Positions 10,779 through 23,814 are shown, numbered from the stretch's first letter. The stretch is 64,000 nucleotides of DNA from Ilyonectria destructans (GCA_020740775.1 JAHEWK010000003.1:1922001-1986000), one strand, 5' to 3'. Numbers and translations: made by a program. Notes: generated by a model from the sequence alone, not told the origin.

Positions 10779-13164
10779 CGGATAGAAGTCGATGCTGGAG
10801 ACGGGGAGACGTTCCAGGACGGAGGCGCGGGCGAGGAGTGGGACGGGAGGATTTGGGGGAGAAGCGAAGTTGAGCAAGACTTGCGACGACCGATGATAAA
10901 AGCTGCTGGTGGCCGTGGTGGGGCATCCACCTCCTCCTTCTGGCACCGTATCCCATGCGCACCCACGCTCACTCACACCCAAAGGGAGTCAAAGGCTAGC
11001 ACGTACCACTGCGGTATTCTACAGTACTAGACAGAGCTAGAGGCGCGCTAGATCGTACCGCCATGTACCTTGGAGCAACTCGTACTGGTTTCGCGGCCAA
11101 CACCACCACCAACCGATCCCCATGCCATCGCTATGGTTCACGACTTTTCCCAGCCCTGCAGTAATTCGTTCGAGCTCGCGCCCAACACGCACGCGGCGGC
11201 ACGGTTCCATGTACGCCTCCCACGTTGCAAGTGGGTGGGCTATACATCGGACCGCTGCGGCCTGTGCCGAGACAGGAAGTACCTTGCGTCTTGGTCGTAC
11301 GCATGTAGCCACTCGACGACCTTATTCGACTACACTACAGGCACTCGAGTTGGTCCCCTTGGTCCCAGCGCATGGCCTAGCAAGGGCTCCTTGCAGCAAA
11401 TTTTTTCCTGGCAGAGGCGACATTGTCCCGTGGACGATGCGATGGACGGGCATTTCTTTTTGGGCACGGAGTTAGATGACTCGTCAACTCCCCATCTCAG
11501 GTGTGCTTGGCCGTCGTGGGGACGGCGCCATGTCGCGGCCGACGTCGGGTACACATGAGACTCCGAAAACCTTCAGCACGGCCAACCGCGGAATACACCC
11601 GAATCCTTCCATCGGCTTGCCCCATTCGGGAGCATATCCTACCCCCCGGTCGATCCCAGACGCCAGATGCACCACCGACCGCAGCACCTGTGTCACTGTG
11701 TGCACCTGCTCTGATAGCGGTCTCGTGGTATAATAGCACGTCTAATAGTTCAGCGCCTTTCCAGGGTTCCAATTCCCCACATGTGTCTCGCTCGCATTCA
11801 ATATTACAACCATCGCCTTGACGCCTTGGGCACAAACCAACCAGGTGCCAACCACCGAGGCCTGTGTTTGCGTGTGTCATGGTCAGCGTAGCTCGTCATG
11901 CACATCCGCAATCCGCCACAAGTAAAATAGAGAAAAATCTTCAATGTGTGTCATATAGGTGTACACTCCATCGAGAATGACGGGTCGCGGTGGCGGTGCT
12001 ACCGGAGCTGCGGTGACATGAACCGGCCGAGTTCTGGTCACTTCTTAGACTGGCCCTGGCTGGTCAGGCTCCACCAACTGTCCGTCAGCGACTTCGTCCT
12101 TGTCAGGGCTGGCAAAAGCATGTTACTTTGCCGCCTGATGTGCCCAATATGGTCTGTTCTCTGAAACGCAATTACCTGGCAATCATAAAATTTTACCCTG
12201 GCCTTTTCCGCCATTATTAGGTTGTTGGTTCTCCCTGGTTGCAGCCAGTGGCCAAAATGGAAGGCTTCTAGACTCGAATCCACGGGCCGTAAGGCTGTCT
12301 CAATTCGCTCGCCCATGTTCCGGCCACGGACTAGCTCGAGACCTGCCCGCCATCGCAGGCGCAACTAATTAGGTACAAGGTCGGAAGAAATTCTCGGCAA
12401 GTCATGGCGAATATTCGTGACGCTCTTTTCTCTGTCCCAGTCGGGTAGTGGACCACCTTTACCGGACCCTAGATTCTATTTCCGGTCTTGTGTTTCTAGG
12501 TGTCGGAGCCTTTCATTCCAATTCCTCCAAAGGAGGCACTGAACCTTGTCGTTGTAATCATAACCGAGGGGCCCATAGGTGCCTTAATGGATGGATCGGC
12601 GCTGGTTTGCGGCCTTGGGACCCGACGATTCAGGAACAGATCCTTCTACTTACCCTTTTCAACGCCAAGCTCTACGAGGTGCCAGGCATACTATGTAAGT
12701 AGTTGCTTGCATGTAATTTTCTCCCAAATTGGGACAATACCAGGAAGTCTGCGTCCCATGCGTAAAGTGGGCCATGTAGGCATCAGAGTACAACCATGTA
12801 CTCTGCTGGTTGAGCACATCAATGACGCTGACTGCACGTTTTTGTCTGCCTGCTCGTCAATTGGTTTCGAAGCTACCTAGGTAACACGTGTTTGGATGCA
12901 ATGCTGATCGAGGCTTTTATCCTTATCAAGTACCGATGCCAGCGCATGATGCAACCTCTTCGTCAGTGGTCGCCTAGCCGAGCAAGACAAGCAAATGCTC
13001 CGGCGGTCCCGGAAACTCAGTGGGCAGATCAACTCGTACATTCTCATCTTAGCCGGTGCCGTTTCATTCATACTCTGTTGTACATATTCGACATCTGGTC
13101 GCAGGCTCTATACACGCCCATGGCTCATATCTCAACTCCATGCCCAGCTTCCCAAGCGCTCGCA
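10779..13164. other. intergenic: kinase promoter, otherwise no gene recognised
   Basis: About 2.4 kb. Frames of 100-160 codons near 11.1-11.8 and 12.5-12.9 kb overlap on both strands and contain no domain, signal peptide or plausible splice continuation. The left end should hold the kinase promoter and the right end the 3' UTR of the uL11m gene. Confidence 0.5.
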
Positions 13165-13711
13165 TCATGCCACCACATTAATTCCTATCGACTTTGCCTG
13201 GTAGATGATGGACCTGGACAGTGATTCGAGGGACAGTCCAGAGAGACGCAACTCGCTCTGCTTAATCTTGGCGATCTCGTAGATGTGCTTGAGGCTGACG
13301 TTGCCAATGGTCTCGTGACCAGGTTTGCTCGCGCCCTTTCGGTTTCCCTTCTTGTTCGTAGGAGCTTGGGCGGCATTGAGGAGCAGCCACGACGTGTGCG
13401 GCGTGCGGATGTCGAAGTGGAATGATCGGTCGGGGCGGACAACAACCTTGCAGGGCACCGGCGTGCCTACTGTGATGTGTGCGGTTCGAGCATTGAACTC
13501 CTGGTTTTCGAGTTAGCGATTGACCTTGAGCTGGCTCCCCAGCACGCCTCGACGGCTCGTAGTGATGGTTGCGTACCTTGCAAAAGTCCATGGACTTGAC
13601 ACCTTTGCTGCCCAGCGCGGGGCCGACGGGGGGACTGGGGCTGGCCTGGCCAGCTCCCACGATCAGCTTGACGATCTGGTCAACTGCTCCGGCTGCGCGA
13701 CCCTTGGACAT
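13165..13711 (-). CDS. mrpl19: mitochondrial large-subunit ribosomal protein uL11m
   Basis: Component of the L11 stalk base of the mitochondrial ribosome, near the GTPase centre. Two exons, 13711-13577 and 13500-13165, with a 76-bp intron, give 156 aa. The N-terminal L11 domain shows [38 protein letters not shown] and a TPVP motif. The C-terminal RNA-binding domain contains [12 protein letters not shown] and the region around [18 protein letters not shown]. The start is the ATG directly before [11 protein letters not shown]; upstream in-frame codons lack an ATG. No classical presequence is visible, as in other fungal uL11m. Diverges from KRR1 across 284 bp. Confidence 0.95.
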
Positions 13712-14961
<1,250 letters not shown>

Positions 14962-15172
14962 GCGTAGGATGGGCTTGTGTCTATCTAGGTGGGCAACCGG
15001 AGTGAGTTGCAATCCCGTTACAAATGGGCTATTGAGGTGTCTGATACCCTTAAAATTTACTTTGGCGTTCTTAAATTTCCTAGCTGAATATTACGATTCC
15101 TCGAAATGCATGCTACCTGACATCCAGTCTTTGTCCCTGTGCTTACTCACTTTCCCAACGCCTTACACCTTT

Positions 15173-16324
15173 TCAAAGCTTCGACGGAGAGTCACCACCG
15201 GAGGCAATCTCAATGACCAGTTTTCCAAACTGCTTTCCCTCGTCCATATCCTTGAACAAGCTGTCGATCTCGGTAAGGTTGTCCAGTCCCTTGACAGTCC
15301 GGCTGACGATGGGGCGGATCTTCTTCTCATTGACAAAAGCAATCATGTCCCGAAACTCCTTGCGCGAGCCCATCGTCGATCCCTTGAGCTCCACGTTGGC
15401 CAACACCGCCGACATGAGCCAGTCCATCTTGGGTGATACCGTCATGCCGTACTGTGCGATAACACCGCCGGCCTTGAGAAGCCGTATCGTCTTGCCCACA
15501 ACATTACCGCCTGCGCCGTCGATCACGGCGTCTAGATACGGCCGATCAGCGGGCAGAAGTTCCCGGAGTTCCTTCTCCCAACCGTCTTTACGGTAGCTAA
15601 CACCTCCCTTAGCCCCCATCTCTTTGGCCTTCTTGAGCTTGGCCTCGTCACCCGAGGTCACGAAGACGTTACACCCGAAGCCGACAGCGAACTGCAGCAC
15701 CTGCAAGGCAACACCGCCACCAATGCCTGTAAGGAGAATGTTGGCCCCGGGGAAAGCAGCATTGCTCTTGGTGACCAAGGCGCGCCAGCCCGTGAGGCCA
15801 ACGAGAGGCAGGGCAGCACCCTCAGCGGGCGTCAGGTGCTCCGGCGCAGGTTCGACCTCGTCTTCAGACACAGCAATGTAGTCTTGCGCAGTACCAACCT
15901 CGGTGAGCTTGGAACCGCCCGTGACGGTGAACTTACGATTATCCTCGGGGCCGGCAGGGTCTGACTCCCAGCCGCGCATAGGGGCGAGGATGACGGGCGC
16001 GTTGAGTAAGTTCTTCCGCGTCACGGCCGAGCCAATGGCTACGACGGTGCCGTATCCATCAGCCAACAGTGGATTGGTGAAGGAGATGGCAGGGTAGAGG
16101 TGGCGGCGTATGAACAGGTCCCGGTGGTTCAGCGCGGCGGCAGAGAGGCGGACCACGACTTCATTGGGGCCCGGGGTCGGCTTGGGGACCTCTTTGATCT
16201 GGAGACTGGCATTTATCGTCAGCGATATGAATGGTAATTTGAGGAATGGGTTGGTGACTCACGGGTAGTAGACCTGGCCCGGCTTGCCGCCTTCGATATG
16301 CTTGAGAGTGAGAGCCCGAGGCAT
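15173..16324 (-). CDS. MDR-family NAD(P)H oxidoreductase with C-terminal peroxisomal signal SKL
   Basis: Medium-chain dehydrogenase/reductase resembling fungal zinc-type alcohol dehydrogenase-like (YogA-type) proteins. Two exons, 16324-16263 and 16205-15173, with a 57-bp intron, give 364 aa. The N-terminal GroES-like fold carries VVVRLSAAALNHRDLFIRR, and the Rossmann nucleotide-binding region has ILLTGIGGGVALQVLQFA. The catalytic zinc GHE motif and four-Cys structural zinc site are not seen, which favours a zinc-free quinone-oxidoreductase-like enzyme. The last residues are SPSKL followed by TGA, a canonical PTS1 tripeptide. The substrate is unknown. The first exon encodes MPRALTLKHIEGGKPGQVYY, a normal start for the group. 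Confidence 0.9.
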
Positions 16325-17530
16325 TGTTGCTTGCGTTTTTCTTCTAGAGGTATTCTGGAGATTCCAATACCACTGCCGATGTTGAATAATACAGCTAATC
16401 CGACGATGCCGTACACTTGCTTTATGATATACTCCGGGTAAGTTGGAGCTTTACTAATCCAGCCGCTATCGGTAGGACGGGGACGGAGGCTCGATGCCGC
16501 AACGGTTGAGCCGACGGCCCAATCCCCGCATCACCACCGCCGTGAACGCGGGGGGGGCCAACCTCGGCTTTTCTTTAGGGCGTGTCACACTTCCAGAAAC
16601 GGCAATACCAGCCGACAAATTGGATTCTCTATAATTGGGCTTTGCATTCAGTAGGAATTGTTCAATGCATTAATCTCGATGACTCCTTGGCTATAATACA
16701 GAAGCTATACCTATATACTTGGATTCTCCAAGTAAAGTTGCATCTCATTCTCTAATCGCCCGTGGTGACAGATACTTTTACTACCGGCCCAGTCACGGCA
16801 CCAAAGTCGGACACCCGGAACGGAGTCCGGCTACGTCTTTTCTCTGGGAATAAGAAACGCCGGAGTAAATAATGCCGGAGTGAATACCGGTACTTTGAGA
16901 GGGCCGCGGGCAAATACTAGCATTTCCTCGGCTAGAGATGTAAAGGCTAAGGCTCTCGAAGTGACACAATGACGAACTATCAACTCTAAAATGAAAAGGG
17001 CCCAATGGTATATCTACGAAAACGTTACATCTAGTTTTCATTAATGTTATCTCTAACGTTATCCACACCATGCCATTTCATTGCGTCCTCTCACCCCCTC
17101 GTGGTATCCTAGTCCTCTATTCCCGTTACCGAACAATGGTCGGTCACTATCCAGCTACTTTCCCCGTTGCTGCTACGCATCGGGGGTGTGATGAGTGGAA
17201 TCCTTTCGATTCAACGACCGTCGCATAGTCGGAGGCGCTACTAGAGTAGAAATGAACTTTGAGCTGCTAGTCGAGTTGGGAATTTAAATTCCGTCAGTCA
17301 CCGACTCTTCCGCGGCCCGGGTATACTGCAACTTACCACGTCTCCCTCATTTGAAGGTATTGAGAGTGATAGGACTGTACCAACAATAACTCGGAGGGGT
17401 GCTTCATTAGCGAGGTTTGGATCAAGAAATAACAAAGGGGGACTATAGGGATAGTACCGCCAGCACTTAAATCTTGGCGAGCCATCTACTCACCTCGATC
17501 TTGAACGTGCTAGCCTTCCAACGTCATGCT

Positions 17531-17548
17531 GTCGAGTGTACACTCGAC
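17531..17548. repeat. perfect 18-bp palindrome
   Basis: GTCGAGTGTACACTCGAC equals its own reverse complement, 128 bp left of the TIR element. One such palindrome could occur by chance in a window this size, so function is uncertain. Confidence 0.9.
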
Positions 17549-17676
17549 AATGGCGTCAACGCCAGCCCGGAGGGCGGGGAGACTACAATCATGCATAAAT
17601 TTCATGATAGCCCAAAGAATTTTTAAAAAGAATCCGGATATCCAAAATAGAAAGGAGTATTCAAAAAGAAGTCCAC

Positions 17677-18020
17677 TACAAAGGCTGGCGCAGGAAGTTT
17701 GACAACTTCCCAAGGTGTAGGTACGTGCTAGCTGTACAGCGTAACACAGTGCGTAGGCATTATCTTTCAGTACCTAATAAGCCCCTTAGACCTTTAGTAT
17801 TTAGTATTTAGATAATTTACTGAACCTTAGTTCTTACTGTTAAGAGTAAGGGTTTACTTTTAGCCTAAAGTAAATTTAGCATATAATATTGAATAGGTTT
17901 TAGTTAAACTTCATCAATATTGCTTACTTTTAGTCGTTAATCAGTCGCAGCTCGTACTACACGGGGGCTGTCTAGATAGGTACTATTGAAGCTGTCAAAC
18001 CTCCTGCGCCAGCTTTCGTA
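17677..18020. mobile_element. MITE-like element with 33-bp terminal inverted repeats
   Basis: The left end (17677-17709) and right end (17988-18020, reverse complement) match at 29 of 33 positions. All four mismatches are A/G transitions. Both ends begin with TA, consistent with a TA target duplication of the Tc1/mariner type. The core is AT-rich and non-coding, so the 344-bp element would depend on a transposase supplied elsewhere. The transition-only divergence fits RIP or simple age. The TIR is not identical to the Fusarium mimp TIR as I know it; family unassigned. Confidence 0.7.
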
Positions 18021-18370
18021 TATGGCAAAAAGAAAATGGCCAAGGCGAAAGCAAATAGCGAAAGATGTGTAAGAGAAAAGGAGGAGTACAACCGGTGAGA
18101 CCATGAGATGTATTTAGTGTTGATGTCTAGTGTTCTTGCCTCATTCTACTGAGTTTTAGCTATCCATGAGCAAGTGTGGTCGTGAGATATCTGTATAGAG
18201 TCGATAATCAAGAAGCAAACCTGGGCAGATTCTAGAGAAGCCGCCTTCCCACGGTCTGGTCGACGAAACAACCCATGAATTCTCCTTGACATATGGAATC
18301 TATAAGACAGCGGGTACAGTATTGCCATATTTGAGATCACTTCCCAAGGGTGCAAAGCCAAGGGTTGCAT

Positions 18371-19396
18371 CTAGTCCAAAATGTCTTCTTCTCTGTCATG
18401 GAAAATGCTTTTGCAACACCACGAGAAGACGCCTGTGATCCGGTCTACAACGAAATACCAAAAAAGTGTTTCCCGGTCTGTCAGGCACAAAAGTCTTCGA
18501 CGGCGCCAGTTTCTGAAGAGGTCGGACAGGGCGATGCCATCCAAACCCCTTTCCCAAACGATAGATTGATGATCGAGCTGTAGCCTTCCGGACGAGCGCA
18601 GGCACACTTGCTGCATGTATTGTGGTTCTTTCTTCGGGTGGTCGCATTGAGAGTATCCGCAGTTCGAATTTGGGAAGCAGCGCGGTCGTACTTCTCTCCT
18701 GTATTTAGGCTCCTCCCTTGAACGACTACAATGACAGCCGCAGCATTTGCAACTTGAACTTCTGCTGCATGGGAAACAGACCGATCGCATTTCCCCTCCA
18801 CATTGCGGTTTCGTCCTTAAGCAATTGTATCGACAGCCTTCGTATTGCAACCGGATTCCTCTACCGTATTACGATTCATTCCTTGAGTTTCCACCATAGC
18901 AATCTTCACAATGCTTTCGCATCTCCCTCGCATACTGTAGCTCCTTCGGCAAGTGGCCAGGCTGGTTGTATTTGGAGCCCAACTGTGTGGTGCATTGAGA
19001 GTAGTGGAACGACATGTCCCTTCTGTATTATAGCTCCTTGGCCATGCGACTCTGCGAGTCCTCCTCTGTGAATCTATCATGCTCCTCACGGGATTAGTCT
19101 ACGGGCAAGTTCACCCTGGTGAGTCCCAGACGCGGGTGTATTCCTTCTTTCTTGGCGCTGTGGGATATATCATCCGGTCGGCGACAGTCCACCTCTAATT
19201 GGGGATTGTCTGGGGTTTCCTGGTAGCCATGTGTGAGGAGCGTAAGCCGACATCGCGGGCACCAACGTCCGAGTTCCAAACAGTGGACGCAAGGGCTGCC
19301 CAACGAGACCACGCAAGTGGAAGGGGTGTTTTGGGTCTCGAAGGTAGAGTCGTCGATTGGCGATATGCCAAATAGGTCCTGATGCAGTGATTCCAT
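18371..19396 (-). pseudogene. disrupted Cys-rich repeat protein gene with three in-frame TAA stops
   Basis: One frame on the minus strand reads protein-like over 341 codons, interrupted only by TAA at 19096-19094, 19030-19028 and 18871-18869. Each stop could derive from CAA by a single C-to-T change in a CpA context, the signature of RIP. The protein has paired cysteines near its start (SPCVHC, WCPRC), then degenerate units containing EL/P-x-Y-x-R-D/E-M/V followed by cysteine pairs. One repeat retains KELQYAREM where another reads KEL-stop-YRRDM. No known domain was recognised. Alternative explanations are that some stops lie inside unrecognised introns, or that the frame is open by chance. 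Confidence 0.55.
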
Positions 19397-21065
19397 GTCA
19401 TATGTCGAAGTTGCGCAACCGGGAGAACATGTTGGGCGTATCCTATATTTCCTAGGCCAACCGTTTATACTTTGAACACAGACACCTTTTCTCCGTCAGC
19501 AGAACTTGGATAGTTCAAGTTGTCATGATTTCGGTTCTATTCCCGAATTTTATTCGACATCAAAAGGTACCTTGTCAAAGTGGTTCCCAGATCAACGGCA
19601 CTGGTGACTTCTTGCTGGAATGGTCAGCGATTATCTGCGCGTCGTCAAGCTGGACTTACCCTATACCTTACCGCCGTGGAGGCGTCAATCTTCACTTCCA
19701 TTTTAGCGATAGCAGGATTGGTTTCTTTTGGATAGTTTGATTATGCAGAAATTCCTCTCAGGTTTACCTTATATATCTCTTTGTCTTTTGGTGACATGAA
19801 AACACAGTAAAGTGTAGAAAGTAAACATACCAACTTCTAGATGCGTGGGGAATATGAGGAACGCCTGTGGGAATACACTAATCAACTAATGTCGATCACA
19901 GACGATGGCCGCTACGTCTAGAGGCAGACCATGCTCGTGGATGCGTCGACTCTTGAAATAGTGTGGCGGTTGAGACCAGGAGTAGAGATTTCTGGTAAGC
20001 AAGATTTGTATAACTCTTCAGTCCCAACTGTATCCTCGCTGGTGCCGATGCAGAGTGACGGGAAGCCATTTATAAAGGAGGGCATTGATTCCGGGCATCA
20101 ATCTTGGCTACGGCCTTGGCTATCGGGGATGATCCTCCCGTACTCCCCGCGATAGCATTCCAAGTTCCCGAAGAGGCCAAGCCAGATCGGTCTTGGACGG
20201 AGAGAAGTTTTCCAGTCGACCAATGACCACACACAACAGCGGGGGGCCATGGCTGGTGCTCTGTATATCTAAACCGATCTCTTCGGGGTACCTGGGGAAT
20301 GGTCCCCGAGGTCCCCGATTGTCACCGATCGTCCCGGTCAAAATGTCCGTGACGTCGGCGTTCCTCGCGGTTGGCGTCCAGGGCCCCATGCTCGCTGTCG
20401 GATGTCGCGCGGCGCCTTGGTCAGCACTTTATTCATTACGTGTGCACGCCGGATCTCGCGCGGCCGACTTTCAACGACAGGTGGGGGGCCCTGATAACTC
20501 GTCGCACCGTGTTGCGTTGTTGCGTTGTTGTAGGTGTGAATAATCTCCATGACGCGCGTACCCGGCATATCGCCGCTCTTCCGATTCTGGAGAACAAAGT
20601 GAATCTGGCCATGATTGTTGGCAAAAAATCAGTAGCTCGGGGTAGCCTTAGCCTCTGACGATGTGCCCGCCCGACTTAGAGTGGCAACCTTTAGAAGCAA
20701 AACAAATGCTTGGTTGAGAAGCTACGGAGTCCCCGTTTTTTCAATTCATCATCTCTTTCGCAGATGGCATCACCTCATCCCCGATCCCGCGCTAGCGGAC
20801 CTGGTGCGGCCCTGCTTGTCCTGTCTTCTTATTTCCCATGACTCCCGCTCTAGATTTTCCGCGGTACCCTTGCTTGCTTCGGCGACCCGGTGTCCTCCTT
20901 TCAAGTACACCCTGCACTGATTTGTGAGCGGCTTATACATCTGGCCACCTCGGTGACCACTGTAAAGTCGAGTCTCTCTGCCTTGACGCCTGTACTTAAG
21001 GCATCGCTTTCTTGCTCTGAGTTTGTCGGCCCCTTAATCACATCCACACAACCGACTCACTCACC

Positions 21066-22109
21066 ATGACTACTCTACTATCGGGCGCAGTTTTTGGCGC
21101 CGCTACAGTGGCCGCCGGCATCGTCCAGCCATCTACCATCATCTCACAGTTCAAGTTTGAGGACTGGCACATGCTGCAGACTTTCCTCGGCGCAACAGCC
21201 AGCAGCGCGTGAGTTCACACCACCTTTGCTTCTCCTTTTTTATCTGCTAATCGGGAACCTAGTGTTATTTACAAGGTTGCTGAGAGTCTTAACTATGTCC
21301 ATCTCAAGCCTCGCGCCTCCTCCCCGATTGGCCTCTTTTCCCAGTACGACGGAAACATCATCGGCGGCTGCATGCTCGGGGCCGGCATGGCTATTTCTGG
21401 ATCTTGTCCAGGTACTATGTTCGCTCAGTCAGGACTGGGGTTCCAGACTGGGTTTTATGCCTTGGGAGGAGGTATCATTGGAGGGATTGTGCACATCGGG
21501 CTCGTTTCCAAGGCCATCAAGTGGCAGAAGGAAAAGACAGGCGCTAAGCCTCAAGTCGTGTCACTTGATGAACAGCTCGGCATCTCGAAGGGCTCAACTA
21601 TCTTCATTTTCGAGGCTATTGCCTTGTCGGTCATCGCCGCCACAGTCCTCTCCACAAACGGCTCCTCAGATTGGACCCTATTCTCCGCGGGAAGTGGCCT
21701 CTTCCTCGGCCTTGCCCAACTATTCTCCATCCTCGCCCGAAAGTCCATGCTGGGAGTGTCGACCTCGTTCGAAGAGATTGGCAACCACTTTTGGTGGCTG
21801 GTCAAGGGCGCCGACGCCAACTCCTGGCCAAGCAGCCGCCAGAACTTGCTGTTTGCGACGGGAGCAGCGATGGGCGCTTGGATTCTAGGACAGAACTTCC
21901 CCTCCTTGGTAGGAGGGAAGGTCATCGAGACAGCACCAGGCTTGGCCGTGGCTGGTGGTTTTCTGATGGCGATAGGATCCAGGATTGCAGGAGGGTGCAC
22001 TTCCGGTCATGGTGTTAGTGGGTTGTCGTTGCTGTCAACGTCAAGTCTTTTCACGATTGTGTCTTTGTTTGCTGCTGGAGGCTTGATTGCTCCCCTGGTC
22101 AACAATTAG
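21066..22109 (+). CDS. YeeE/YedE-family (sulfur/thiosulfate transporter-like) membrane protein
   Basis: Two exons, 21066-21208 and 21263-22109, with a 54-bp intron, give 329 aa. Family members (bacterial YeeE/TsuA) move thiosulfate or other sulfur compounds across membranes. The protein is hydrophobic with about nine candidate membrane segments in two homologous halves. Each half has the family cysteine motif: GSCPGT (Cys96) and GGCTSGHG (Cys293). The N terminus MTTLLSGAVFGAATVAAGI could be a first membrane helix. It sits alone between two AT-rich spacers, with no sulfur-metabolism gene beside it. The family is mainly bacterial, so horizontal origin is possible, but the intron shows it is adapted to a fungal genome. 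The membrane (plasma or organelle) is not evident. Confidence 0.9.
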
Positions 22110-23328
22110 ATGAGCAAATGGTTGGGGATGTACGATTGCGACCGGTGCGAAATTTCCTTCGTTCTTAGAGACTGGCATTAGCATGAAATTAATACTTCAA
22201 GAATGTCGTACGTAACAAGTGGTATGGATGTGCTTTCGCTGTTTATGAAAGTATGAGCTTCAAGGGTTACACACTGTGATTTACTATGTCTAACAGTATT
22301 ACTTTTTAATAGCGTTCTGACAAGGTAGAAACGGGTTGAACTTTGGCGAGCCCTCCTCTGCGAGTCTGGCAAACTAGGTAAAATGGTGGCGCACTTCAAG
22401 TTATGTCGTTGTCGAGTGAGACTAGACCTACGTGGCAACTGCAGTGGAAAGAACATTAATATTTCCAGGCCCTCCAGTATTTATGCGCCCCATTGCCCGT
22501 GTATTTGGTTAATTTCTCTCGCAGAGATGATATACCACACACAAAGATAACCATGTACCTGGCGTTCCAGAAGCTCGCACCGCAGTGGTGCATGAAGAAA
22601 GGGGGTAAGCAGTAAATCCTTAAATTATTTGGGTTTTTAGCTTTACTCAATATCATTAGATAGATTAAAGCCATACAGTATTTTCAAGCAGCAGAGACGA
22701 ACAGTAAGTACTATACCCAGCACTAGAAGAGACAGTAGCTGAACAATAAGATTATTGCATACTGGTCTTTGCCTTAAGCTTCAATTTAACCCTTCTGACT
22801 TCAACTCTGCTGTCTGCAGTCAACGACCTTACTGTCTGTGGGTAACAACCTTGAGACAGGAACCATATTCCGAGCAATAAGATATAAGAGAGGCTGATGT
22901 CTCCCGTCGTCAAGAGGCCAACTTTCCTTCTAATAATTATCCAATTTCTTCAACTTCCACTATGACCACTACTTTCAATTATCCGCGAAGCTCTTCACAA
23001 GAACAGTCCTGCATACTAGGGATATCAAGAGGTTAGGGGGCCCTAGTACACACATACCCAGAGGGGACCAGAGGATTAACAGAAAAAGAAAACACCAACA
23101 ATAGGATCAACAATACAGACCATATACCCAGTCCACTCAAAAGTCAACAATTTACTCAGACAGACTAAGGTTTCTAGCCCAACTGGTTACCTTTTGCGAT
23201 GCCTTAATGAGCTGCATCTTGGAAAAGGTAAAATCATCATAAGAATAAAACTCTGCAAGGGCTCTTGCATTCCAGCCGGCCTTACACACATCACAACCAA
23301 CTATAACGCTAGCATTTAACCAGACAAG

Positions 23329-23568
23329 ATGCTTGCTTCCTTCCGCCTTACGCTACAGACCGGCGAGCTCTCTCCGAATAACAGATATACAAACGGCTTC
23401 AGATATGAACTGCATGACCTGATTCAGGCAGATCAGACCCTCGTTCCAAAGCTGCAAATTGCAGCTCGAAAGTCCGGCCTCAAGAACATCAAAAAAATCG
23501 AAATTGACCGACTCAGTAACGCACGGCTAGCTCAGTTACTAGTCTTTGGCTGCATACCAGGGATATAA
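23329..23568 (+). CDS. short hypothetical protein, possibly a gene fragment
   Basis: 79 codons from ATG to TAA with ordinary amino-acid composition, including VPKLQIAARKSGLKNIKKIE. That is unlike the surrounding AT-rich DNA. No domain or signal peptide is recognised. It may be a true small gene, an exon of a decayed gene together with the fragment at 23.8-24.0 kb, or a chance frame. Confidence 0.25.
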   Translation: MLASFRLTLQTGELSPNNRYTNGFRYELHDLIQADQTLVPKLQIAARKSGLKNIKKIEIDRLSNARLAQLLVFGCIPGI

Positions 23569-23814
23569 AACCGCCCACCGATATGACATCGGATATCTAT
23601 ATAGCCCGAAAGACAATACGGAGAGAGATAAATACAGAGCGTATTGAAAATTCCTCTAAAAGTATAGGCCTTTAAGCTACTTGTTTTACTATACAGTACG
23701 ACTGAATACAAGCTAACGGATCGCATTAGCTATTTTTGGATGCAATTTGTTTCTGGATAATAGCAATAGATTTGATTCATAAGGAAATAGAGTTATCGGT
23801 AACGACCTTGGCTT

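Larger units (their letters stand above)
16325..21065. other. accessory-looking, partly AT-rich spacer with mobile-element and pseudogene remains
   Basis: About 4.7 kb without an intact gene. The left half (16.6-18.0 kb) is visibly richer in A and T than the flanking genes and contains a palindrome and a TIR-bounded element. 18.4-19.4 kb holds a disrupted Cys-rich gene. 19.4-21.0 kb has only short frames. The last few hundred bases before 21066 should contain the transporter promoter. Confidence 0.65.

Noticed and set aside
10047..10982. 311-codon minus-strand frame over the kinase 5' end
   Set aside because: It reads through two real kinase introns (10595-10726 and 10090-10301); only the exon parts are coding.
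11070..11558. 162-codon plus-strand frame
   Set aside because: No recognisable motif, overlapping frames on both strands, no splice structure; treated as non-coding.
12250..12300. possible tRNA T-arm (CTCGAATCC)
   Set aside because: No matching acceptor stem, anticodon arm or A-box at the right spacing; no tRNA found in the window.
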